DNA of 64,000 nucleotides, from positions 1 to 64,000 of the forward strand of contig JAQVCQ010000002.1 in assembly GCA_028689715.1 (NCBI GenBank), in the 5' to 3' direction. Below the pieces are notes generated by a model that ran no database searches, was not told the origin of the DNA, and worked only from the letters and a program-made list of their open reading frames with translations. This stretch comes from Lachnospiraceae bacterium. GTDB lineage: Bacteria > Bacillota > Clostridia > Lachnospirales > Lachnospiraceae. Of the stretch, positions 43,879 through 54,200 are shown piece by piece. The first letter of the stretch is position 1; each line of letters starts with the position of its first letter. Made by a program: the position numbers and the translations under genes.

Positions 43879-46536
43879 ATGCAGAAGAAAAATATAGAGA
43901 TTAAAGTGATTTTTGCGGCAGTAACCGTTCTATTTGTTCTGTTTCTGATGCTGCCTATGATTGGAATTCTTGGAAAATCTTTCATGGAAAATTCAGGTGT
44001 GGGATTATCCCACTATATAGATGTCCTGACAGCACCAAGATTTGCGGGGGCATTTCGAAACAGCATTCTTATTTCACTGACAGGTGCAGTGATTACGACG
44101 GCATTGGCCTTTATGATGGCTTATACCATTAATTTTACCAATGTACCTAAAATGGTGAAGAAATTTATCCGGGCGGCAGCCGTACTTCCAATGCTTCTGC
44201 CAACCATTACTTATGGATTTGCAATTATTTATTCCTTTGGAAAGCAGGGGCTGATTACCAGAATTTTTGGCGGCCAGTTATTTAATATTTATGGCTTTAA
44301 CGGATTATTGATGGGGTATATCATATACACGCTCCCAATCTCCTTTATGCTCATCAATAATACCATGGGTTACATTGACAAGAAGTTTCTTCTGGTATCC
44401 CGGGTTATGGGGGACAGTCCTCTGCAGACTTTTATGACGGCGGTGCTGCGCCCTTTGTGGGGAACACTGGCAGCATCCATGATTCAGTGTTTTTTCTTAA
44501 GCTTTACGGATTTCGGTATTCCGGCTTCCGTAGGCGGAAAAGTGGATGTGGTGGCAGGCATCTTATATGAGGAAATGCTGGGCAGCATTCCAAACTTTAA
44601 CAATGGAGCGGTTGTAGCGGTGATGATGCTTCTGCCATCCGTTATCAGTATTACAGTATTACATATTTTAGAAAAATATAATGTGAGATATAACAAGATT
44701 TCGAGTGTGGAATTGAAAAAGAATAAGGGCAGAGATGCATTGTTGGGAATCTTGTCTGTAGCATCACTGGTGGCTGTGTTATCCGTTTTTGCGGTCATTG
44801 TGATTGTTCCATTTGTATCCGAATGGCCATATCGAATGAGTTTTACACTGGATAATGTAAGAGCTGTATTTGATGACTCGGCCTTAGTGAGAGTTTATAC
44901 AAATTCCCTTTATGTGGCCTTAGTTACAGCAGTAGCAGGTTCGCTGGTTGTCTATGGTGCGGCCCTTGTAACAGCCCGAAGCAAAATCAACCAAAAGTGT
45001 AAAAAGGTTATCGAGAGCATTGCTCTGGTGACCAATACGATTCCGGGCATGGTATTAGGTATTGCGTTTATGCTGTCTTTTACCGGGACCTCACTTCAGA
45101 ATACATTTGTCATTATTATCGTATGTAATGTTATTCATTTCTTCTCCACACCATATTTGATGATGAAGAATTCGCTGGAGAAAATGAATGCATCCTGGGA
45201 AACGACGGCCCGGCTTATGGGGGATACCTGGGTTAAAACGGTTATTCGTGTGGTGACGCCTAATGCGGCCGCAACTATTTTAGAAGTATTCAGTTATTAT
45301 TTTGTAAATGCCATGGTAACAGTCAGCGCCATTATATTTATCGCCGGGGCGAGGACAATGGTTATTACAGCTAAGATTAAAGAACTGCAGCATTTTGCAA
45401 AGTTCAATGAAATTTTTATTCTGTCACTGTTTATTCTGGTGACAAATCTTGTGGCAAAGGGAATTTTTGGATTCCTTGTAAATAAAAAAACAAATGAGAG
45501 CAAACAGCCGGTTAGAGGAGGAAAAATCAAAATGAAGAGAACAGTGAAAGGTGCCTTATCCGCACTCTTAGTAGGAACGATGTTAGTAACAAGCACAATT
45601 TTAACAGGATGCAGCAGCAGTCCAAAAACAGGCAGTGAAAGTGAAGTCGTATTGTATTCCAATGCAGATGACGAAGCCATTGAAGCCATGAAAAATGCTT
45701 TGGATGGCAATGGCTATGAAGGAAAGTATATCATCCAGACGTTCGGAACATCTGAACTTGGCGGTAAACTTTTAGCAGAGGGAAAAAACATTGAGGCGGA
45801 TTTAGTGACCATGAGTTCTTTCTATCTTGAAAGTGCACAGGGCGCAAATACGATGTTTAAGGAGTTGAGTTTTGACACAGGTGCTTTGGAAACATATCCG
45901 GGTTACTATACACCAATTACAGCTCAGGAAGGTGCAATTATTGTAAATACAGAGATGATGGCAGAGAATAATCTTCCAATGCCAACATCTATCAAGGACC
46001 TTGCAAATCCGGAATATAAAGGATTCCTCTCGGTTACAGATATTAAGAGTTCTTCAACAGCATGGTTGTTAATTCAGGCATTAGTGAGCGAATATGGCGA
46101 AGATGAAGCCAAAGAAATTCTGACTAAGATTTATGAAAATGCAGGAGACCATATCGAAGAATCCGGCTCCGGTCCAATCAAGAAAGTACGTGCCGGAGAA
46201 GTAGCTGTTGGCTTTGGTTTAAGACATCAGGCGGTAGCTGATAAAGCAGATGGACTTCCGATTGATTTTGTGGACCCAACCGAAGGTAACTTCACATTGA
46301 CAGAGTCGGTTGCTGTTATTGATAAAGGGGATAAAACAAATCCGTTAGCAATGGAAATGGCAGAATGTATTATCAAAAATGGTCGTAAAGAATTACTTGC
46401 AACATATCCGGTACCACTCTATGACGGTGAAACTGTCGATGAAGCCAATGCATCCGGAAATCCAAAGAAATTTGCAGAACCTTTGACAGCCGAATTAATG
46501 AAAGAACATCAGGAATTATCAGAAAGCTGTAAATAA
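43879..46536 (+). CDS. ABC permease fused in frame to its solute-binding lipoprotein
   Basis: An 885-codon frame starting MQKKNIEIKVIFAAVTVLFV. Residues 1-545 form a duplicated permease with about twelve membrane helices and two EAA-type loops (MGDSPLQTFMTAVLRPLWGT; MGDTWVKTVIRVVTPNAAAT), as in FbpB/PhnV-type transporters. At codon 552 a complete lipoprotein begins: MKRTVKGALSALLVGTMLVT ... LTGCSSS, then an iron/phosphonate-type binding domain (VVLYSNADDEAIEAMKNALD; GSGPIKKVRAGEVAVGFGLR). No stop separates them, but AGAGGAGG stands 10 bases before the inner ATG, so the lipoprotein can also be made alone. Substrate from context is 2-aminoethylphosphonate. Confidence 0.88.
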   Translation: MQKKNIEIKVIFAAVTVLFVLFLMLPMIGILGKSFMENSGVGLSHYIDVLTAPRFAGAFRNSILISLTGAVITTALAFMMAYTINFTNVPKMVKKFIRAAAVLPMLLPTITYGFAIIYSFGKQGLITRIFGGQLFNIYGFNGLLMGYIIYTLPISFMLINNTMGYIDKKFLLVSRVMGDSPLQTFMTAVLRPLWGTLAASMIQCFFLSFTDFGIPASVGGKVDVVAGILYEEMLGSIPNFNNGAVVAVMMLLPSVISITVLHILEKYNVRYNKISSVELKKNKGRDALLGILSVASLVAVLSVFAVIVIVPFVSEWPYRMSFTLDNVRAVFDDSALVRVYTNSLYVALVTAVAGSLVVYGAALVTARSKINQKCKKVIESIALVTNTIPGMVLGIAFMLSFTGTSLQNTFVIIIVCNVIHFFSTPYLMMKNSLEKMNASWETTARLMGDTWVKTVIRVVTPNAAATILEVFSYYFVNAMVTVSAIIFIAGARTMVITAKIKELQHFAKFNEIFILSLFILVTNLVAKGIFGFLVNKKTNESKQPVRGGKIKMKRTVKGALSALLVGTMLVTSTILTGCSSSPKTGSESEVVLYSNADDEAIEAMKNALDGNGYEGKYIIQTFGTSELGGKLLAEGKNIEADLVTMSSFYLESAQGANTMFKELSFDTGALETYPGYYTPITAQEGAIIVNTEMMAENNLPMPTSIKDLANPEYKGFLSVTDIKSSSTAWLLIQALVSEYGEDEAKEILTKIYENAGDHIEESGSGPIKKVRAGEVAVGFGLRHQAVADKADGLPIDFVDPTEGNFTLTESVAVIDKGDKTNPLAMEMAECIIKNGRKELLATYPVPLYDGETVDEANASGNPKKFAEPLTAELMKEHQELSESCK
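45514..45534 (+). promoter_or_regulatory. Internal ribosome binding site and start for the binding lipoprotein
   Basis: AGAGGAGG at 45514-45521, 10-base spacing, ATG at 45532. Translation from here gives a 334-residue lipoprotein with a normal signal peptide and lipobox, ending at 46536 in the same frame as the permease. Confidence 0.75.
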
Positions 46537-46550
46537 AGGAGAGGTACATA

Positions 46551-47660
46551 ATGAAAAATTATAAATTATTGACACCGGGACCATTGACAACAACTGATAC
46601 AGTAAAGGCAGAAATGCTCTTTGACTACTGTACGTGGGATGATGATTACAAACAGGTGACCCAGGTTATCCGGAAAAAACTTTTAAAATTGGCTCATGCC
46701 AGCGAAGAAACTTATACAGCTGTCCTGATTCAGGGCAGCGGCAGCTTCGGCGTTGAGTCTGTTCTGACCAGCATCATTGGGGATGAGGATAAACTTTTAA
46801 TCATTGCAAATGGTGCATATGGGGAGCGAATGACAGAAATCGCAGATTACGCAGGCATTAACTATGTGGTATATCGTGCACATTATAATGAGACACCTTC
46901 GGCTAAAAGGATTCAGGAGATTCTGGACGCAGACCCGGCGATTACCCATGTGACAATGGTTCATTCCGAGACCACCTCCGGAATTCTCAATGACATCGAA
47001 TCTGTTGCAAAAGTGGTTAAAGGTGCCGGCAGAGATTTCATCGTAGATGCCATGTCCAGTTTTGGAGCCGTAGATATTCCCGTAGAAAAATTGGGTATCG
47101 ACTTTATTATCAGCAGTGCTAATAAATGTATTCAGGGTGTTCCGGGTTTTGCATTTATCATCTGTAATCGCGAAAAGCTTCAGGAGAGTAAGGGAAAGGC
47201 ACGCAGCCTGTCTCTGGACCTCTATGCCCAGTGGGAAACCATGGAAAAGGATGGAAAATGGCGTTTTACATCACCAACCCACGTGGTAGTGGCCTTTGCA
47301 AAAGCATTGGAAGAGATGGAAGCAGAAGGCGGTATTCAGGCTCGTGGCGGAAGATACAGAGCCAATAATCAGTTATTGGTTCGGAAAATGAAAGAAATGG
47401 GATTCAAGACCTATATTGATGACACATGCCAGGGACCTATTATTACTACATTCTTTTATCCGGAGGACACAAACTTTAGTTTTGCAGAAATGTATGCCTA
47501 CATTAAAGAGCGGGGCTATGCCATTTATCCGGGTAAGGTGACAGAAGCGGAAACCTTCCGAATCGGAACTATTGGAGAAATCTATGAAGAAGATATTGTG
47601 AAATTGTGTGATATTTTCAAAGAATATTTAGAGATTAATGACAGGAGAGAAGCTGTATGA
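46551..47660 (+). CDS. phnW: 2-aminoethylphosphonate:pyruvate transaminase
   Basis: A 369-residue protein starting MKNYKLLTPGPLTTTDTVKA, behind AGGAGAGG. The family signatures LLTPGPLTTT, QGSGSFGVESVLTS, HSETTSGILNDIESV, VDAMSSFGAVDIP and SSANKCIQGVPGF are present; K192 in the last is the pyridoxal-phosphate lysine. It moves the amino group of 2-aminoethylphosphonate to pyruvate, giving phosphonoacetaldehyde and alanine. The stop overlaps the phnX start by four bases (ATGA). Full length. Confidence 0.96.
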   Translation: MKNYKLLTPGPLTTTDTVKAEMLFDYCTWDDDYKQVTQVIRKKLLKLAHASEETYTAVLIQGSGSFGVESVLTSIIGDEDKLLIIANGAYGERMTEIADYAGINYVVYRAHYNETPSAKRIQEILDADPAITHVTMVHSETTSGILNDIESVAKVVKGAGRDFIVDAMSSFGAVDIPVEKLGIDFIISSANKCIQGVPGFAFIICNREKLQESKGKARSLSLDLYAQWETMEKDGKWRFTSPTHVVVAFAKALEEMEAEGGIQARGGRYRANNQLLVRKMKEMGFKTYIDDTCQGPIITTFFYPEDTNFSFAEMYAYIKERGYAIYPGKVTEAETFRIGTIGEIYEEDIVKLCDIFKEYLEINDRREAV

Positions 47661-48427
47661 AAAAGATAGATACGATTATATTTGACTGGGCAGGAACAAC
47701 TGTGGATTATGGAAGTTTTGCGCCGGTACAGGCCTTTATCGAAGCCTTTAAACAGTTTGGAGTTGAGCCCACAACAGAAGAGGTTCGTAAGCCTATGGGA
47801 ATGCTCAAACATGACCATATCCGTACCATGATGCAGATGCCGCGTATCAGTCGGTTGTGGGAAGAAAAACATGGTAAAGCCTGGACAGAAGAAGATGTGG
47901 ATGCTGTATATCTTGCCAGTGAAACAGGCATTATGAAGATTTTGAAAAACTTTGTTGAGCCAAAACCCTATGTACTGGATACTGTAGCAGAACTTAAAAA
48001 AATGGGTATAAAAATCGGCTCCACAACAGGATATACCGATGAGATGATGGAAATTGTTGTGCCGGCTGCAAAGGCCGCAGGTTATGAGCCGGATGCATGG
48101 TTTACACCAAATGCTGTAGGAAATATGGGCCGTCCATATCCGTATATGATTTTTAAAAACATGGAAGCATTAAAGTGCACCAGTGTGGAAAGGGTCATGA
48201 AGGTTGGAGATACCCTTTCGGATATTAAAGAGGGAAAAAATGCAGGAATGACAGCAGTGGGAATCATTGAAGGAAGTTCTGTCATGGGATTATCACAGGA
48301 AGAATATGAGGCCATGTCCATAGAACGGCGTAAAGTCGAGGATGCCAGAGTTAGAGAGGCTTATAAAGAAGCTGGAGCAGATTATGTGATTCAGGATATT
48401 CGGGGTGTGCTGGATTTAATTAAATAG
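47657..48427 (+). CDS. phnX: Phosphonoacetaldehyde hydrolase
   Basis: A 256-residue protein starting MKKIDTIIFDWAGTTVDYGS. HAD-family nucleophile D10 lies in FDWAGTTVDYG, with Ala at the D+2 position as is typical of this enzyme. The Schiff-base lysine K51 is in the cap motif MGMLKHDHIR, and GDTLSDIKEGKNAGM supplies the metal-binding acid. It cleaves the carbon-phosphorus bond to acetaldehyde and phosphate. With phnW and the transporter it completes the pathway for using 2-aminoethylphosphonate as phosphorus source. A terminator follows. Confidence 0.97.
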   Translation: MKKIDTIIFDWAGTTVDYGSFAPVQAFIEAFKQFGVEPTTEEVRKPMGMLKHDHIRTMMQMPRISRLWEEKHGKAWTEEDVDAVYLASETGIMKILKNFVEPKPYVLDTVAELKKMGIKIGSTTGYTDEMMEIVVPAAKAAGYEPDAWFTPNAVGNMGRPYPYMIFKNMEALKCTSVERVMKVGDTLSDIKEGKNAGMTAVGIIEGSSVMGLSQEEYEAMSIERRKVEDARVREAYKEAGADYVIQDIRGVLDLIK

Positions 48428-48468
48428 GGCGAAAATATATTAATATTGTGCATATGAAAAATAATAAT

Positions 48469-48498
48469 AAGATGTCCACTCGTTGGACATCTTATTTG
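48469..48498 (+). terminator. Intrinsic terminator
   Basis: AAGATGTCCA and TGGACATCTT form a perfect stem with a five-base loop and A/T-rich tail, ending the phosphonate operon. Confidence 0.85.
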
Positions 48499-48570
48499 TT
48501 GTTGAAAATAGTCAATTATGATAAAATAGAGCCATAAGATTTATAAAAAAAGAGTATGGGGGATATACAT

Positions 48571-50115
48571 ATGATAACAGTTAAAACGTATAAGGGACAC
48601 ATCCGGAATTGGGAATCACTCTGTGGGGAATTAGGAATAGATACATCATTATCCAGAGAGGACCGGGAGAAGGAGATTTTGGTGAAAGCCTATGAAGCAT
48701 GGGGAGCGGATATGGCAAATCACATGCACGGTATGTTTGCTTTTGCATTATGGGATGATTCCGAGGACAGGCTTTTCTGTCTGAGAGACCAGTTTGGAAC
48801 GACACCCTTTTATTATTATGAAACAGCGGATGGAAAACTTCTCTATGGTTCTTCCATTCGTGCCATTATGAAGCAACCGGGATTTGTCAAAGAACTGAAT
48901 GAAGAGATGCTTCAGTTGTATCTGAGTTTGACTTATGTGGCAGGAGAAAGCACCTTTTTCAAAGGTTTATTTAAGCTTATGCCGGGCAGATATCTGATTT
49001 GGCAGGATGGCAGGCTTAAGATAGAACGTTACTGGGCACCGGAATTTCATCCGGATGAAAGCAAATCCCTTGAAGCGTGGGCGGATGAGATACATACAAC
49101 CCTCCAGAAGATTATTCCGGAGGTGAAAACAGCCGGGGAAAAAGCGGATTCCTTTTTGTCCGGGGGCGTGGATTCTTCCTATGTGCTGGCTATGTCAGAC
49201 GTAGAGATGACAGATTCCTGTGGCTATGACGAGGAACGCTTTGATGAGTCCGGGCTGGCAAAACTGACAGCGGATGTGCTGGGACGTAAGAATTCCAGAT
49301 GCCTGATTACCCCGGAAGCCTATTTTGCTGAGGTCCCTTATGTTATGTATTATATGGAGCAGCCTTTAGCAGATGCGTCAGCCATTGTATTTTCTCTGGG
49401 CTGTAAGGCAACGGCAGAACATGCGAAGATTTGTTATTCCGGTGAAGGAGCGGATGAATTCTTTGGCGGTTATAATATGTATCGTAATGCAGAGCGTTAT
49501 GGGGAGAATTTGAAGACCTTCTATGTGGGGAACACCAACATTATGAAGGAAGATGAGAAACGTAAAATCCTTAAAAACTATGACCCGGATGTACTTCCGA
49601 TTGAAGTGGCAGAAAAGATTTATGAGGATATGGAAGGACTGGACCCATTGTCTAAAATGTCCGCAGTGGATATTCAGATTTGGCTTGAAGGCGATATTTA
49701 TTTGAATGTGGATAAGATGAGTACGGCAGCAGGTCTGGAAATCAGAATGCCTCTGACGGATACGAGAATCTTTGATATTGCATCCCGTATGCCATCGAAA
49801 TACAAAGTCAATGGAGAACAGAACAAGGTGGCATTTCGTACAGCGGCGGCAAAGGTGCTGCCGGAAGAGATAGCATTTAGAAAGAAACTTGGATTTATTG
49901 TTCCGATTCGTATCTGGATGGCGGATGACCGTTATAACCAGGATGTGCGGGCAAAATTCAAGAGTGACATGGCGGCGAAGTTCTTTAAACTGGATGAAAT
50001 CAACGCTATTTTTGAGGAGTATATCGGTGGCAACTCAGATAACTGGCGAAAGATTTGGACGATTTATACTTTCCTTGTATGGTATGAATTATACTTTGTT
50101 AAGAATGGACTGTAG
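48571..50115 (+). CDS. Asparagine-synthetase-like protein without glutaminase cysteine
   Basis: A 514-residue protein starting MITVKTYKGHIRNWESLCGE, with GGGGGA upstream. The synthetase half is complete: P-loop SFLSGGVDSSYV (S197 onward), YSGEGADEFFGGYNMYRN, and MSTAAGLEIRMPLTD. The N-terminal amidotransferase half is shortened: it starts at the position of the NGEIYN strand, lacks the catalytic Cys2 and the RRLSIID segment, but keeps HGMFAFALWDDSEDRLFCLR and RDQFGTTPFYYY. So glutamine hydrolysis is not expected; ammonia or another nucleophile may be used. It is separated from the phosphonate operon by a terminator and may not make free asparagine. Confidence 0.82.
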   Translation: MITVKTYKGHIRNWESLCGELGIDTSLSREDREKEILVKAYEAWGADMANHMHGMFAFALWDDSEDRLFCLRDQFGTTPFYYYETADGKLLYGSSIRAIMKQPGFVKELNEEMLQLYLSLTYVAGESTFFKGLFKLMPGRYLIWQDGRLKIERYWAPEFHPDESKSLEAWADEIHTTLQKIIPEVKTAGEKADSFLSGGVDSSYVLAMSDVEMTDSCGYDEERFDESGLAKLTADVLGRKNSRCLITPEAYFAEVPYVMYYMEQPLADASAIVFSLGCKATAEHAKICYSGEGADEFFGGYNMYRNAERYGENLKTFYVGNTNIMKEDEKRKILKNYDPDVLPIEVAEKIYEDMEGLDPLSKMSAVDIQIWLEGDIYLNVDKMSTAAGLEIRMPLTDTRIFDIASRMPSKYKVNGEQNKVAFRTAAAKVLPEEIAFRKKLGFIVPIRIWMADDRYNQDVRAKFKSDMAAKFFKLDEINAIFEEYIGGNSDNWRKIWTIYTFLVWYELYFVKNGL

Positions 50116-50152
50116 ATATCCTTTGAATTAGGTTTTTGAGGGGGCAAAAGTA

Positions 50153-51199
50153 ATGCAGAAGACAGGACGTAGAACTATTGGAGTGATTGCTGTTTCAGTA
50201 CTTATATTGATTGTGCTTGTCCTTGTTATGATTGTTCAGGTTTTGTTTATTCAGGGGAATGCCCGTGTTGTTAATTATGCGGGCATTGTCCGTGGAGCTA
50301 CACAACGGCTTATCAAGGAAGAACTTTATGGGAATCCGGATGACCGGGAAATTACTCGGTTAAACGAGATTATATATGACCTTCGAAATGGTGGCGGGGA
50401 TAATAAGCTGACTCGGATGCGTGGTGAAGCTTATCAGGAAAAGCTGGCAGAACTTGAAGGCGAGTGGATTCTTTTAAAAGACCTTATTTATCAATATAGG
50501 GAAGATGTGTCTTACGGGGATGCCTTATATGAAAAGAGTGAGGATTACTTTGTGCTGGCGGATAAGACAGTAAGTGCAGCTGAAGAGTATGCTGATGGCA
50601 TAGCGGCCAGACTTCGTATCCCTGAAATACTTATTGTGATTGATATTTTGTGGATTCTTGTGCTTTTTGGAATCGAAGCCAGAGAGGAGATTCGTCAGAA
50701 CAGACAGCTTAAAAAGATTGCTTATATCGATGCCAATACGGGGCTGCCGAATAAACGAAGCTGCGAAGAACATTTGGATGTGACAGAAATCATACCCGAG
50801 GATGTGGTTACCTGCTGTCTGATGTTTGATTTAAATAATCTGAAGACGGTGAATGATACTCTGGGGCATGAGGCCGGAGATGTTTTAATTTCAAGTTTTG
50901 CCAATGTTTTACGATGTACGGCACCGGCTAATATGTTTGTCGGACGTTTTGGTGGCGATGAATTTATCGGTATTATGAAAAACACTTCCCGGAAAGAAAT
51001 CGAAGCGTTTATTGAAGAATTAAATAAGAATGTGATGGCCATGAATGATGAGCAGAGCCGGAATGGTATAAGAATCAGCTTTGCCTACGGATATGCTTTG
51101 TCCAATGAGAATTCTCATACCTCTATTAAAGTTCTTATGGACCTGGCTGACCGGAATATGTACCGGACAAAGGCCGAAATGAAGGGAATAAAATCTTAG
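50153..51199 (+). CDS. Membrane diguanylate cyclase (GGDEF)
   Basis: A 348-residue protein starting MQKTGRRTIGVIAVSVLILI. A membrane helix (about 10-33), an extracytoplasmic helical sensor like the type IV pili methyl-accepting (PilJ) domain (GATQRLIKEEL), a second helix (about 160-180), and a GGDEF domain (190-345) with AYIDANTGLPNKRSCEEHL, FDLNNLKTVNDTLGHEAGD and the intact signature RFGGDEF (G267-G268-D269-E270-F271). It should make c-di-GMP, the ligand of the riboswitch at 24.2 kb. No RxxD inhibitory site is obvious. Confidence 0.92.
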   Translation: MQKTGRRTIGVIAVSVLILIVLVLVMIVQVLFIQGNARVVNYAGIVRGATQRLIKEELYGNPDDREITRLNEIIYDLRNGGGDNKLTRMRGEAYQEKLAELEGEWILLKDLIYQYREDVSYGDALYEKSEDYFVLADKTVSAAEEYADGIAARLRIPEILIVIDILWILVLFGIEAREEIRQNRQLKKIAYIDANTGLPNKRSCEEHLDVTEIIPEDVVTCCLMFDLNNLKTVNDTLGHEAGDVLISSFANVLRCTAPANMFVGRFGGDEFIGIMKNTSRKEIEAFIEELNKNVMAMNDEQSRNGIRISFAYGYALSNENSHTSIKVLMDLADRNMYRTKAEMKGIKS

Positions 51200-51292
51200 A
51201 ACCAGTAATAGCATTTCTGACAAGACAGTAGTATAATAGATGTATATAATATAGCATTTTATATGGCATTTTCCTGGTTAGGAGTAGATAGT

Positions 51293-54200
51293 ATGGGACT
51301 AAAAGAAGCTTTGAAAAAAATGAGAACGGAATTGAAGGTTATACAGGGGGATTTTGCGGCAGCTATTCACGTGAGCTGTGCGACGGTCAGTCATTGGGAG
51401 AACGGACATAATGCTCCGAATCGGGCAACGGCAGTGGCGATTATGGATTTTGCCAAAGACCATCATGCGAGTCAGGAGTGCCTGGATATGTTGAAAGAGG
51501 CCCTGTTTCAAAAAGCTCAAAAAGACAGAGTTCTTGACTTAAACCATGCGGATTATTATATGATTAACCAGATGCTGAATTGTTCGGCCAACGGTGTTTA
51601 TGTCTGTGACTATGAGACTTATGATATATTGTATATCAATCAGAGTGCAGCGAAGATGGTGGGCTCGCCGATCAGCGAGGCTGCAGGGAAAAAATGCTAT
51701 GAATATCTTCAGCACAGGAAATCACCATGCCCGAATTGCACCATGACGGATAGTGATAAAGAGAAATTCAGTGAATTGGAATTTACATCGCCGAATACGG
51801 GCAAAGAATATTTTGTTCGTGGAAAGCAGATAGACTGGTATGGAAAACCGGCTCAGATTGAATATATGACAGAAGCTACGGCAAGCCATGCCGGCCGACT
51901 GGGTTTGCAGAAGATGGCAGAAGGCCTGCCATGTGGTGTTGGAATTTACAGAGTATATCCGGATGACAGGGTAGAACTTGTTTATTTAAATGACGGCTAT
52001 TATACACTGCTCCACTCGACCAGAGAGGAAAGGGCTGCCTATCGGGGCTTTCATATATTTGATGCGGTCCATGATGTGGATAGACAGCCGCTTGTAGATG
52101 CTTTGAAGAAGGCTATTCAGGAGCAGGATACAGCGGATATTGATGTACGGATTTTAAACGGAGAGAATCAATATCAGTGGTTTAATATAAAGGCAAAGGT
52201 TGCCTACAGGTCCAGCCTGTGGACGGCTATGTATTTGGCCTATTCGGATATTGACGAAGAGAAAAAAGCACAGCTGCAGCTGGAAGAAAGTTATAGGGCT
52301 ATGGAGCTTGTGGCAAGTCAGGGAGATCTTTCACTCTGGATGTATGACCTGGATACGAAAGAGATTGTGCAGAATTTTTATACGTCAACGGCTTTAGGAT
52401 ACCCGATGGTACTTCCGAATGGGCCGGAAACCATTATAGCTATGGGCGGGGTACATGAGGAAGATGTGGAACAGTACCTGCAGATGTATCAGCATATTAT
52501 TGATGGAGATGACGAGAGCGAATGTACAGCACGTATTTATAATCAGAAGGCAGAAAAATTTGAATGGCAGCATCTGACACTTCGTCGGGCAACATCATTG
52601 GACAGGGAGCAGAATAAAGTCATTGGTTTCTGTATAAATGTTGACCTTCAGATGGAAGCTCAGATGCGTTATGAAAGAGAGTTACATCTACGCCAGGATT
52701 TGATGGAAGATACTTTATCCTATTTTAGAATGAACCTGACAACACGCCTTGTTGAAGAAATCCATTCAAAGTCCTTTGACACCTCGAAACTTACAATACC
52801 GGTCAGCATTGATGAACTGCTGGAAAAGGGATTGATGGACGATATTTATGAGGATGACAGGGAATTTATTCAGCAGGCGCTGAACTTTGACAATATGATG
52901 AAGAAATACCAAGCCGGTAGAACGAGTGAAAGTTTCCTATACCGCCGTTATATTTCTGGCAAGGGTCTTCGTTGGGTTCGTGGTTCTGTTGTAAAGATAA
53001 AACGTGTCAGTTCCGATGATATTATCGCTTTTTATACAACGAAGGATGTGGATGACGAGCGTAAGGATGAACTGGCAATGCGCAGCATTGTCAGAGAGGA
53101 AATCGAGAGTGTCCTTTTGTTTAAACCGAAGGAAAGAAAAATCCGATATATTTTAGGTGGTTTGAATTCGGAAGGAATGGATGCGGGAACAGAAAAGATT
53201 GTAGATAAACGTTTCCGCCATAATCAGTTGAAAAATATCGTTTTGGAAGATGTTGCCCAGTGTCTGGATTTTGCCAATGTGGAGACAATCGAAGATCGGC
53301 TGAAAGAGCATTCGGTGTTACAGTGCAAATACCGTATTATGGCAGAGGACGGTTCGATTAAACGAAAGAAGGTTCGGGCATTTTATCTGGATGACAGCAG
53401 GCAGGAAATTGTTTTTGCACAGAGGGATATTACAGACTTATATAATGAAACCCAGCGTCAGCAAGAACAGCTGCAGAAAGCGGCAGATGATGCAGAGGCA
53501 GCGAATAAAGCAAAGACGGATTTCTTATCCCGTATGAGCCATGATATGCGAACACCTTTGAATGGTATACTGAACTTTGCTAATTTTATTCAGGAGGCCG
53601 AAACCCTGGAAGAGGTTAAAGAACTTGGAGAAAAGATACGTGTTTCGGGTGAGTATTTACAGACATTAATCAATGATACTCTGGGCATGAGCCATATAGA
53701 ATCGGGAAAGGTTGTTTTAAAACGGGAACCTTACATATATTCGGAATTTGAACCAAGCATACGGAATGTTCTGGAGGAGAAAGCCAGAGAGAAGGGTGTA
53801 GAACTGAGGTTTGTTCCACCACGGTTGACGGAGCAGTATGTCATGTTTGATAAGCTTCGTCTGCAGCAGATTTTTGTGAATTTATTGAATAATGCTATAA
53901 AATTCACACCGGCAGGGGGGATTGTCCAACTGGAAACAGAACTGTGTAATCAGACAGAAAAACATGAGACTGTGCGATTTACAGTGTCAGACACAGGTAT
54001 CGGTATGAGTGAAAAGTTCCTCAAAGAAGGCCTTTTCAAGCCGTTTGTTCAGGAACATCCCGGACAGGATAATGAAGAGACGGGGACAGGCCTTGGCGTG
54101 GCTATCGTAAAGCAGCTGGTAGAAATTATGGGCGGAACAATTACCTGTAAAAGCCGTCTTGGCGAGGGCACAACTTTTGTGGTTGAGATACCCGTGGATA

